From Cyanobium sp. FACHB-13342 (lineage in GTDB: Bacteria > Cyanobacteriota > Cyanobacteriia > PCC-6307 > Cyanobiaceae): DNA of 64,000 nt. Both the position numbers and the translations under genes were made by a program. Shown here one piece after another: positions 36,884 through 45,143 of this stretch (its first letter is position 1; every line of letters begins with the position of its first letter). Where the stretch lies: contig NZ_JACJRT010000015.1 of NCBI RefSeq assembly GCF_014697415.1, positions 1 to 64,000 of the forward strand, given 5' to 3'. The notes under the pieces are model-generated. The model had not been told where the DNA came from, did not search any database, and saw nothing but the letters and a program-made list of their open reading frames with translations.

Positions 36884-39800
36884 GTGGCGGGTTGGCGCTT
36901 CTGGATTGATCGCGGCGGCACCTTCACCGATGTGGTGGGCCGCAGTCCCGCCGGCGATCTGGTGGTGCGCAAGGTGCTGTCCGTGCAGCCCGAGTGCCCC
37001 GGCGATCCGGCGGTGCGGGCCATCCGGCAGGTGCTTGGTCTGAAGCCCGGCCTGGCGCCCGTGCCAGCCGGCCTGGTGGAGGAGGTGCGGCTCGGCACCA
37101 CCGTGGCCACCAATGCCCTGCTGGAGGGGCAAGGCGCCGGAGTGGTGCTGCTGATCAACCGGGGCTTGGCCGATCTGCTCACCATTGGCGACCAGCACCG
37201 CCCCGACCTGTTTGCCCTGGAGATCAAGCGGCCCGATCCCCTGACGGTGCGGGTGCTGGAGGTGGCCGGGCGCCTGGCGGCCGATGGAACCGAGCTGGAA
37301 CCGCTCCAATGGACCGACGATCTCCAGCGGCAGCTGCGGCAAGCCCAGGCCGATGGCTACGCCACCTGCGCCGTTGCCTTGCTGCACAGCACCTGCAACC
37401 CCTGTCATGAGCTCCAGCTGGGGGCGTGGCTGGAGCCCCTGGGCTTTGAGGCCGTGGTGCTGTCCCACCGGCTCAGTGGCCGGCCCCGGCTCGTTCCCCG
37501 CGGCCAGACCGCCCTGGTGGAGGTGGCGGTGGCACCGGTGCTGGGGCGTTATCTCCACCAGGTGCAGCAGGCCCTGGGCCCAGCCACGCGCCTGCAGGTG
37601 ATGCGCTCCAGCGGCACCCTGGCGGCTCCGGGGGCCCTGCTGGCCAAGGACACGATCCTCTCAGGGCCGGCAGGCGGCATGGTGGGCGCGGTGTCCGTGG
37701 GGCTCCAGGTGTTGGAGGCTGCCGGATTGCCACCCCAGCCGATCGTCGGTTTCGACATGGGAGGCACCTCCACCGATGTGTTTCATTTCGATGGCCAGCA
37801 GGGGGATCTGGCTTGGGAGCGCAGCCCCACCACGGAGATCGTGGGCTTGCAGCTGCAGGCCCCGATGCTGCCGATCCACACGGTGGCGGCCGGGGGTGGG
37901 TCGATCCTGCGCTTCGATGGCCAGCGGCTGCTGGTGGGACCGGCCTCCGCCGGAGCCGATCCGGGGCCGGCGGCCTACCGCCGCGGAGGTCCGGCCACGA
38001 TCACCGATGCCAACCTGCTGCTGGGCCGCTTGCCGGTGGCGGCTCTGCCGGCGGTGTTTGGCCCCAATGCTGACCAACCCGCCGATGCGGAGGCTGTGCG
38101 CCAACGCTTTGCCAGCCTGGCCACCGCCATGGAGGCGATGGCACCGGGCATGACGCCCGAGCAGGTGGCGGCCGGGGCCCTGCAGATCGCCATCGAGGCG
38201 ATGGCGGAAGCGGTGCGCCGCATCTCCATCCAGCGCGGCCACGACCTGCGCGAGGCGTTGCTGGTGAGCTACGGAGGGGCCGGTGGCCAACACGCCTGCC
38301 GGCTGGCCGAGGTGCTGGGTGTGCCGCGGGTGTTGCTCCATCCCCTGGCCGGAGTGCTGTCGGCCTACGGCCTCGGCATGGCCGAGCAGAGGCTGTTGCT
38401 GGAGTGCTCGCCGCGGCTCCCCCTGGAGGCCGCCGCCCTGCCCGTTTTGCGCCAGCGGGCCGCCGCGCTGGTGCGCCAGGCCGTGGGCGAGCTCCCCGAG
38501 GGGGTGGGGTCTGGAGAGGCCCCCCGCCGGATCGGGATGCGCCTGGAGATTCGGGCCGCCGGTCGGGAGCAGGGGCTGGAGGTGGCCTGGTGCCCTGAGC
38601 AGCCCAACGATGCCGCCACGGTGGAGGAGCTGCGGCAGGCCATCGCCGGGAGCCATCGGCAGCGCTATGGCACCTGCCCCAGCGGGGAGCACTGGATCGT
38701 GGAGCGGCTGCTGGTGGAGGTGGCGCCAGGACCGACGCCGGATGCGCTGGGGCAGCGGGGTTCGCCAGCTTCCCCCCGCGCTGAAGGGCCGCTGGCCGAG
38801 GCTGCAACCACCCCCCTGTGGCTGGGCGAGAAGGCCGGTTGGCAACCTGTGCCCCTGTGGCGGCCAGGCCAGCTCGTGCCGGGGCAGCGGCTGGAGGGCC
38901 CGGCCCTGGTGGTGGACCTCACCACCACCACCGTGCTGGAGCCCGGTTGGCAGGCCACGGTGATGGCCGATGGGGCCCTGCTGTTGGAGAGGCTGGTGGT
39001 GCAGGGGGCCCCATGCCCTGCCGAGGGATGCGCATCTGGTGATACGCAGGCCGGTGGCGTGCACCCCCCCGATCCCACCTTGCTGCAGCTCTACAACCAC
39101 CGCTTCTCCGCCATTGCTGAGCAGATGGGGGTGCGGCTGCAACTCAGCGCCCGCTCGGTGAACATCCGCGAACGGCTCGATTTCTCCTGTGCCCTGTTCG
39201 ACGCCCGCGGCCGGCTCGTGGCCAATGCTCCCCACATTCCGGTGCACCTGGGTTCGATGGGGGAGAGCGTGGCCAGCCTGCTGGCGGCCATCGCCTGCGG
39301 CGAGCGTCCCCCCCTGGCTCCAGGGGATGTGGTGCTCTCCAACAACCCCTACAACGGCGGTACCCATCTGCCGGACATCACGGCCATCACGCCCCTGTTC
39401 GGCCCGGAGCCCGGGGGTGGGCCCCTGTTCTTTGTGGCGTCGCGGGGCCACCACGCCGATGTGGGGGGCATCACCCCCGGCTCGATGCCGGCCTTCAGCC
39501 GCACCATTGCCGACGAGGGTCTGCTGCTCGATAACGTGGTGTTCCTCAGCGATGGCGGCTTCGAGGAGGGAAGTTGGCGGCAACGCCTCGCAGCGGGTTG
39601 CCATCCGGTGCGCAACCCCGACCAACTGCTCGCCGATCTCCAGGCCCAGGTGGCGGCCAACCGCCTGGGGGTTGGGGAGCTTGGGCGCCTGATCGACCGC
39701 CATGGCCTACTCGAGGTGCAGGCGTACATGGCCCACGTGCAGGCCCATGCCGCCCAAGCGGTGGCTCGGGCCATGGCGGGGCTGCGCAGCGGCCGGGCCC

Positions 39801-40624
39801 GGGTGGAGCTCGACCATGGTGCTCAGATCCAGGTGGCGGTGGAGATCGATGCGGAGGCCCGCCGGGCCCGGGTGGATTTCAGCGGCACCTCTCCCCAGCA
39901 CGACGGCAACCTCAATGCCCCCCTGGCGGTGACCAAGGCGGTGGTGCTCTATGTCTTTCGCTGCCTGGTGGGGGAGGACATCCCGCTCAATGCCGGCTGT
40001 TTCGAACCCATCGACCTGATCGTGCCGGAGGGGTCCCTGCTCCATCCCCGGCCCCCGGCGGCGGTGGTGGCAGGCAATGTGGAGATCTCCCAGGCGGCCG
40101 CCAATGCCCTGTTCGCCGCCCTGGGGATCCAGGCGGCGGCCCAAGGCACCATGAACAACCTCAGCTTCGGCAACGCCCACTGCCAGTACTACGAAACCAT
40201 CTGCGGCGGCACCGGTGCCGGGGCCAGGGGCTACCCGGGGGCTTCGGCGGTGCAGAGCCACATGACCAATTCCCGCCTCACCGATCCGGAAATCCTCGAA
40301 TCACGGTTTCCGGTGCGGCTTGAGCAGTTTGCGATCCGTACGGGTTCGGGGGGAGCCGGTTGCTTCCGGGGAGGCGATGGCGTGGTGCGGCAGCTGCGGT
40401 TCCTCGAGCCCGTGACCGCAGCCTTGATCTCCGGTTCGCGCCGGGTGCCGCCGGCCGGCCTGGCCGGAGGGCAACCCGGGGCCTGTGGCCGCAACAGCTG
40501 GATCGGTGTCGACGGCACCATCCGTGAGCTGGAGGGCTGTTGCGAGCTGCAGCTGCAACCCGGCGAAGCCCTGCGCATCGAAACCCCGGGTGGCGGTGGC
40601 TACGGCCCGCCCCCCGTGCCATGA
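36884..40624 (+). CDS. 5-Oxoprolinase (HyuA-HyuB fusion)
   Basis: ATP-dependent conversion of 5-oxoproline to glutamate, closing the gamma-glutamyl cycle. The 1246-residue chain has a HyuA half (1-700) with RFWIDRGGTFTDVVGR, the TTVATNALLEGQG block and GFDMGGTSTDVFHF. The HyuB half (720-1240) has LDFSCALFDARGRLVANAPHIPVHLG, LSNNPYNGGTHLPDITAITP, SRGHHADVGG and NNLSFGN. The ends are intact. A hydantoinase acting on related rings is possible, but the neighbouring gamma-glutamyltransferase favours oxoprolinase. GTG start at 36884. Confidence 0.92.
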   Translation: MAGWRFWIDRGGTFTDVVGRSPAGDLVVRKVLSVQPECPGDPAVRAIRQVLGLKPGLAPVPAGLVEEVRLGTTVATNALLEGQGAGVVLLINRGLADLLTIGDQHRPDLFALEIKRPDPLTVRVLEVAGRLAADGTELEPLQWTDDLQRQLRQAQADGYATCAVALLHSTCNPCHELQLGAWLEPLGFEAVVLSHRLSGRPRLVPRGQTALVEVAVAPVLGRYLHQVQQALGPATRLQVMRSSGTLAAPGALLAKDTILSGPAGGMVGAVSVGLQVLEAAGLPPQPIVGFDMGGTSTDVFHFDGQQGDLAWERSPTTEIVGLQLQAPMLPIHTVAAGGGSILRFDGQRLLVGPASAGADPGPAAYRRGGPATITDANLLLGRLPVAALPAVFGPNADQPADAEAVRQRFASLATAMEAMAPGMTPEQVAAGALQIAIEAMAEAVRRISIQRGHDLREALLVSYGGAGGQHACRLAEVLGVPRVLLHPLAGVLSAYGLGMAEQRLLLECSPRLPLEAAALPVLRQRAAALVRQAVGELPEGVGSGEAPRRIGMRLEIRAAGREQGLEVAWCPEQPNDAATVEELRQAIAGSHRQRYGTCPSGEHWIVERLLVEVAPGPTPDALGQRGSPASPRAEGPLAEAATTPLWLGEKAGWQPVPLWRPGQLVPGQRLEGPALVVDLTTTTVLEPGWQATVMADGALLLERLVVQGAPCPAEGCASGDTQAGGVHPPDPTLLQLYNHRFSAIAEQMGVRLQLSARSVNIRERLDFSCALFDARGRLVANAPHIPVHLGSMGESVASLLAAIACGERPPLAPGDVVLSNNPYNGGTHLPDITAITPLFGPEPGGGPLFFVASRGHHADVGGITPGSMPAFSRTIADEGLLLDNVVFLSDGGFEEGSWRQRLAAGCHPVRNPDQLLADLQAQVAANRLGVGELGRLIDRHGLLEVQAYMAHVQAHAAQAVARAMAGLRSGRARVELDHGAQIQVAVEIDAEARRARVDFSGTSPQHDGNLNAPLAVTKAVVLYVFRCLVGEDIPLNAGCFEPIDLIVPEGSLLHPRPPAAVVAGNVEISQAAANALFAALGIQAAAQGTMNNLSFGNAHCQYYETICGGTGAGARGYPGASAVQSHMTNSRLTDPEILESRFPVRLEQFAIRTGSGGAGCFRGGDGVVRQLRFLEPVTAALISGSRRVPPAGLAGGQPGACGRNSWIGVDGTIRELEGCCELQLQPGEALRIETPGGGGYGPPPVP

Positions 40625-42420
40625 GCGCGGTTGACCTGCCCCGATGGTCGCTGGCGCTGGTGGCGGCGCTGGCCCAGCCCGTGCAGGCCGAGGTGCTGCA
40701 GGAGCGCAGCCAGCGCTTCCAGCCCCAGTGGTCGCCCGCCGGCATGGTGGCCAGCCAGGAGCAGCTGGCTTCCCGGGCGGGGGCGGCCGTGCTGGCCCGG
40801 GGGGGCAATGCGGTGGATGGGGCCGTGGCCACGGCCTTCGCCCTGGCGGTGACCCTCCCCCAGGCCGGCAATCTGGGGGGTGGGGGTTTTCTGGTGCTCT
40901 GGCTGCCGGGTCCTTCTCCGGCGGCCGCGCGCGGCTGTTCGGCGGCCGCTGAGATCCGGGTGGGCCGCGGCACGGCGGTGGCGGTGAACTTCCGCGAAAC
41001 CGCTCCTCTGGCCGCCATGGCTGGGATGTTCCTGGGCCCGGATGGGGAGGTGGATCGCCAGCGGGCCACCCGCAGCCCCTTGAGTGTGGCCGTGCCGGGC
41101 ACCCCCGCCGGACTGCTGCTCGCCCAGCGCTGCTATGGCCGCCTCTCGCGGGCCAGCGTGATGGCACCGGCCATCCGCTTGGCCAGCCGCGGCTTTCCGG
41201 TGGGCAAGGAGCTGGCCGATTCCCTGCGGCAGGCCACGCCCCTGCTGCAGGCCGATCCCACCTCCACCCAGCTGTTCCTGCAGCGTCCCCTGCGGCCGGG
41301 GACGATCTGGCGCCAGCCCCTGCTGGCCGCCAGCCTGCAGCGCATCGCCAACCAGGGCGAGCGGGGCTTCTACCAGGGTCCGATCGCCGAGTCCCTGGTG
41401 GCGTTGATGCGCCAAAGGGGTGGCTTGATTCGCCAAGCCGATCTCGATGGCTACCGGGCCCAGTTGGTGCGGCCCCTGCAGGCGCGCTTCCAGGGCTATC
41501 CGGTGGTCACCATGCCGCCGCCCAGCGGCGGTGGCGTCACCCTGGTGCAGCTGCTCCAGGTGCTGGAGCCCATGCCCCTAGCCCAGCTGGGTCTGAACAG
41601 TGCCGCCAGCCTGCACCGGATGGTGGAGGCGATGAACCTGGCCTACCGCGACCGCAACCAGTGGCTCGGCGATCCCGACCAGGTGGCCATGCCGTTGGAG
41701 CGGCTGCTCAGCCCCGCCCATGCGGACCGCCTGCGCGGCCAGATCCGGCTGGATCGCCATCGTCCGGCCGCCGACCTGGCCGCAGAGACCCCCAGCTCCG
41801 GCGGCACCAACACCACGCACCTCTCGGTGGCCGACCCTCAGGGGGGCCTGGTGGCCCTCACCACCACGCTCAACTTCGCCTACGGCAGTGGCATCAGCGT
41901 TCCCGGCGCCGGTTTCCTGCTCAACAACGAGATGGACGACTTCACCGCCAAGCCCGGTGTGGCCAACGCCTACGGGTTGGTGCAGGGCAGCGCCAATGCG
42001 ATTGCCCCCGGCAAGCGCCCCCTCAGCTCGATGACGCCCACCCTGGTGTTTCGCCGCGATGGGCGTCCATGGCTGGCCACCGGCAGCCCGGGCGGCAGCC
42101 GCATCATCACCACGGTGCTGCAGGTGCTGCTCAACCGCCTGGTGCACGGGCTGAATCTGGCCTCAGCGGTGGCCAGCCCCCGCATCCACTCCCAGCTCTG
42201 GCCCGACCAGGTGAGCGTGGAGCAGGGCCTCAGCCCGGACACCCTGCGCCTGCTGGAAGGGCAGGGTCACCGGGTGGTGGTGACCGCCGCCATGGGTTCG
42301 GCCAACAGCGTCGAGGTGTTGGCCGAGGGGGGAAGCCTGGGTGTAGCGGATCCCCGCCGTCTCGATGCGGCTGCCATTGGCGAGCTGCAGCTCAAGCCGC
42401 CGGTTGGCTCGGAGCGGTGA
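40621..42420 (+). CDS. ggt: Gamma-glutamyltransferase
   Basis: Removes the gamma-glutamyl group of glutathione; an exported, self-cleaving N-terminal nucleophile hydrolase. The 599-residue precursor has a signal-like N-terminus (WSLALVAALAQPVQAE). It continues with RGGNAVDGAVATAFALAVTLPQAGNLGGGGF, the autoprocessing site GTNTTHLSVAD with nucleophile Thr398, and the GSPGGSRIITTVLQV loop. The ATG at 40621 overlaps the oxoprolinase stop (ATGA). Together they would recycle glutathione glutamate. Confidence 0.95.
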   Translation: MSAVDLPRWSLALVAALAQPVQAEVLQERSQRFQPQWSPAGMVASQEQLASRAGAAVLARGGNAVDGAVATAFALAVTLPQAGNLGGGGFLVLWLPGPSPAAARGCSAAAEIRVGRGTAVAVNFRETAPLAAMAGMFLGPDGEVDRQRATRSPLSVAVPGTPAGLLLAQRCYGRLSRASVMAPAIRLASRGFPVGKELADSLRQATPLLQADPTSTQLFLQRPLRPGTIWRQPLLAASLQRIANQGERGFYQGPIAESLVALMRQRGGLIRQADLDGYRAQLVRPLQARFQGYPVVTMPPPSGGGVTLVQLLQVLEPMPLAQLGLNSAASLHRMVEAMNLAYRDRNQWLGDPDQVAMPLERLLSPAHADRLRGQIRLDRHRPAADLAAETPSSGGTNTTHLSVADPQGGLVALTTTLNFAYGSGISVPGAGFLLNNEMDDFTAKPGVANAYGLVQGSANAIAPGKRPLSSMTPTLVFRRDGRPWLATGSPGGSRIITTVLQVLLNRLVHGLNLASAVASPRIHSQLWPDQVSVEQGLSPDTLRLLEGQGHRVVVTAAMGSANSVEVLAEGGSLGVADPRRLDAAAIGELQLKPPVGSER

Positions 42421-42955
42421 TCAGGTTGATGGCCGAGAAGGCCAAGCCAATGCCGAACAACATGCCGATCGCCCAGATGCTGTCCGAGGGCCATTCGGCG
42501 ATCAGCATGCCGCCCAGCACGGCGGTGACGATGCCGTCGAGCAGCACCAGGCCCCGCGCCGCCCCCTGGCCGGTGGCTGCAGCGGCCAGTTCCATCACCC
42601 CTTCAAAGGCGAGCAGGAAGCCCACAAACAGGGTGAGGCTTACTTCGCTGGCCACGGGGAAAGCCAGGACCCACACACCGCCTCCCAGGTAGAGGAGGCC
42701 GGAGAGCACACGAAAGATCTTGCCCTTGGTGTCGGGCTCGCCGGTGAGCCGCAGCAGCTGGGACACGCCGGCGATCACGGAAACGGCCCCCACGGCGATG
42801 GTGAGCAGGGTGGCCGACACGAACGGCAGCACGATTGACAGCCCGGCTGCAGCAAAAAGCAGGGCAGCGGTGACCCAGCGCAGGGTGGGGGAAGCGGGAA
42901 CCGTCAACGCATCAGAAACCGGTATGAGCACCACTTTAATTCGTCTGCCGAGCAT
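42392..42955 (-). CDS. HdeD/DUF308-family membrane protein
   Basis: A 187-residue protein with six predicted membrane spans in paired-helix repeats (AALLFAAAGLSIVLPFVS, LSGLLYLGGGVWVLAFP, LDGIVTAVLGGMLIAEWP). HdeD of E. coli is an acid-resistance membrane protein of unclear mechanism. The 3' end overlaps the convergent ggt gene by 29 bases. Confidence 0.85.
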   Translation of the reverse strand: MLGRRIKVVLIPVSDALTVPASPTLRWVTAALLFAAAGLSIVLPFVSATLLTIAVGAVSVIAGVSQLLRLTGEPDTKGKIFRVLSGLLYLGGGVWVLAFPVASEVSLTLFVGFLLAFEGVMELAAAATGQGAARGLVLLDGIVTAVLGGMLIAEWPSDSIWAIGMLFGIGLAFSAINLITAPSQPAA

Positions 42956-43081
42956 CCCTGGTTCGCCTGAAGGCTTCCTTGGTCAGCAAAACAGCACGCC
43001 CGTGTAGCAAACCATCACAGCCTGCGGCGCCCTTGCCGCGGTCTCTGCAGCGTGATTGGCATCTCTGTTTGGCGTGGGCCC

Positions 43082-43579
43082 ATGCTTGAGCTGCTACCGC
43101 CGCTCAACGACCACAATCTGCCTTGGATGGATACCCTCCATCCAATCGTTGTGCACTTTGTGATCGCCATGGGGTTGATCACGTTTGTGTTTGATCTGAT
43201 CGGTGTGCTGACCCGGCGGTCAGCCCTGTTTGAGGTGAGTTTTTGGAACTTGCTGTTCGCCACCGCCGCCATCTTTGTGGCAATCATCTTTGGCCAGGTT
43301 GAAGCCGGATTGGCCAACCCCTATGGGGCCTCCCGCGACATTCTCAATCTGCACAGCACCATCGGCTGGTCGCTGGCTGGAGTGCTGTCGTTGATGTCGG
43401 GCTGGCGCTACGTCATTCGAAGTAAGGATCCCCAGCAGCTTCCCTTGGCCTTCCTCGGCGCTGGGGGTCTACTGGCGGCCCTGATTGTGGTGCAGGTCAC
43501 CCTCGGCAATCAGTTGATCTGGGTCTATGGCCTGCATACGGTGCCGGTGGTTCAGGCCATGCGCGAGGGCTTGGTGTGA
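43082..43579 (+). CDS. DUF2231 membrane protein, first copy
   Basis: A 165-residue protein with four membrane spans and the DUF2231 signature MDTLHPIVVHFVIAMGLITFVFDLIG, whose paired histidines suggest redox or heme interaction. It starts at ATG 43082 (MLELLPPLNDHN). It opens a plus-strand series running into the oxidase genes; DUF2231 genes commonly precede cyanobacterial alternative oxidase operons. The stop shares a base with the second copy. Confidence 0.85.
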   Translation: MLELLPPLNDHNLPWMDTLHPIVVHFVIAMGLITFVFDLIGVLTRRSALFEVSFWNLLFATAAIFVAIIFGQVEAGLANPYGASRDILNLHSTIGWSLAGVLSLMSGWRYVIRSKDPQQLPLAFLGAGGLLAALIVVQVTLGNQLIWVYGLHTVPVVQAMREGLV

Positions 43580-44199
43580 TGGCCTCCTTCATCCCCTCGG
43601 GCTGGCCCATCGAGCAGTTGTCCGCGGAGCTCGGGCCCAACGGGTTGCCCTACGCGCTGCCGATCCACCCCAACCTGGTGCATCTCACGATCGGCCTGTT
43701 CGTGATCGCGATCGCCTTTGACATTGCCGGTGCCCTCTACCCGGTGGAGAAGCGGGTGTTCCGCTTTTTGGCCCTGCCCGTCACCCGTGGCGGCTTTCAC
43801 GATGTGGGTTGGTACAACCTGCTGGCCTGCGCGATCGTCACCTTTTTCACGGTGGCGGCCGGCTTCTTTGAAATGCTGTTGGCGGTTCCGCTGCCTGGGG
43901 TCACCAGCACCATCGGCCTGCAGAGCATGGAGACGATGCTCTGGCATGGCGTGGGCGGTGTGCTGATCCTGCTGGTGATCGTGGCCATGACGGTGTGGCG
44001 GGGCTACCAGCGCTTTGTCTGGCGCCGCGACATGGGCCGTCAGGTGCAGTGGCTCTACCTGCTGGTCGGGCTCGGGCTGTTCCTGGTGATCGGCCTGCAC
44101 GGCACCCTCGGGGCCGAGCTGGCCGCTGAGTTTGGGGTGCACATCACCGCCGATCAGTTGTTGGCCGCGGGCGCTGATCTCAACGAGGCCCTGCCATGA
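43579..44199 (+). CDS. DUF2231 membrane protein, second copy
   Basis: A 206-residue paralogue with LPIHPNLVHLTIGLFVIAIAFDIAGALYPVEKR and four spans; HGVGGVLILLVIV and IGLHGTLGAELA complete the pattern. It starts in the TGATG overlap with the first copy and its stop overlaps the ctaC ATG, so the two are coexpressed with the oxidase. They may be assembly or electron-entry factors for it; this is inference from position. Confidence 0.85.
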   Translation: MASFIPSGWPIEQLSAELGPNGLPYALPIHPNLVHLTIGLFVIAIAFDIAGALYPVEKRVFRFLALPVTRGGFHDVGWYNLLACAIVTFFTVAAGFFEMLLAVPLPGVTSTIGLQSMETMLWHGVGGVLILLVIVAMTVWRGYQRFVWRRDMGRQVQWLYLLVGLGLFLVIGLHGTLGAELAAEFGVHITADQLLAAGADLNEALP

Positions 44200-45143
44200 G
44201 CAACCCGTCCGGCCGTTCCCGGCCTCCGATCAGCAGCGTGGGTCTGGTGGCCCTGTTGGGCTGGATCGGCCTATTGATCGCCCTGAGTTGGTGGATGGCC
44301 CAGCAGGCCTACCGCTGGTTGCCGGTTCAGGCTTCCACCGCCGCTCCCTTGGTGGATGGGCTGTTCAGCTTTGAAACGGGCATCGGCACCTTCGTCTTCG
44401 GCGCCGTGGTGTCGGTGATGGTGTGGGTGGTGGTGATGCACCGTGCCGAGAAATACGACGAAACCGATGCCGAACCGATTGAGGGCAACACCCGTTTGGA
44501 GGTGGTGTGGACAGCCATTCCCTTCGTGCTGGTGATGGCGATTGCGGTGTACGCCATTCAGGTGAACACCCGGCTCGGGGTGCTGGGGCCGATGGAGCAC
44601 ATCCATCTGGCCAATCCGGTGGAGGAGCAGGGTGGCTATCCCGCCGATCGGCTGCCTGCCGAGCAGGTGGAGGTGATCGCCAGGCAATGGTCGTGGGAAT
44701 TCCGCTATCCCGATGCCAACGTCTCCACCACCGAGCTGCATTTGCCGGTGGATCAGCCCGTCACCTTCCGTCTCGTGTCCGAGGACGTGCTGCACGGGTT
44801 TTACATCCCGGCCTTCCGCCTCAAACAGGACGTCATTCCGGGTCGGGCGATCAACTTCAATCTCACTCCCACCCGCGAGGGGCGTTACCGCCTGCGGGAT
44901 TCCCAGTTCAGCGGAACCTGGTTCGCTGCCAACCAGGCCGATGTGGTGGTGGAGAGCCAGGAGGAGTACCAGGCCTGGCTCCAGCACGCCGCTCACCAGC
45001 CATTGCAGCCTGGTCTGAGCGATGCGGTCGGCGAGTACGGCACGCGCAAGCAATTGAAGAATCCGGGCTGGGCCACCGTGCCACCGGCACCGCCCCCCCA
45101 GGTGAACGTTCCCGGATCCAACACCCTGCCGCATGACGCCTGA
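44196..45143 (+). CDS. ctaC: Alternative terminal oxidase subunit II (CuA-less)
   Basis: A 315-residue subunit II with two N-terminal membrane helices (17-40, 65-85 and 105-125 regions) and a cupredoxin domain. It keeps VLHGFYIPAF with His200, but the second CuA loop, normally CSELCGxxHxxM, reads DSQFSGTWFAANQ. The ligand positions are D235, Q237, S239, F243 and N246. CuA therefore cannot form, which is the hallmark of the ARTO class thought to take electrons from quinol instead of cytochrome c. First of three overlapping oxidase genes. Confidence 0.93.
   Translation: MSNPSGRSRPPISSVGLVALLGWIGLLIALSWWMAQQAYRWLPVQASTAAPLVDGLFSFETGIGTFVFGAVVSVMVWVVVMHRAEKYDETDAEPIEGNTRLEVVWTAIPFVLVMAIAVYAIQVNTRLGVLGPMEHIHLANPVEEQGGYPADRLPAEQVEVIARQWSWEFRYPDANVSTTELHLPVDQPVTFRLVSEDVLHGFYIPAFRLKQDVIPGRAINFNLTPTREGRYRLRDSQFSGTWFAANQADVVVESQEEYQAWLQHAAHQPLQPGLSDAVGEYGTRKQLKNPGWATVPPAPPPQVNVPGSNTLPHDA

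Noticed and set aside
37661-39703. 680-codon open frame antisense to oxoprolinase
   Set aside because: Shadow frame of the HyuA/HyuB coding sequence; composition is not protein-like.
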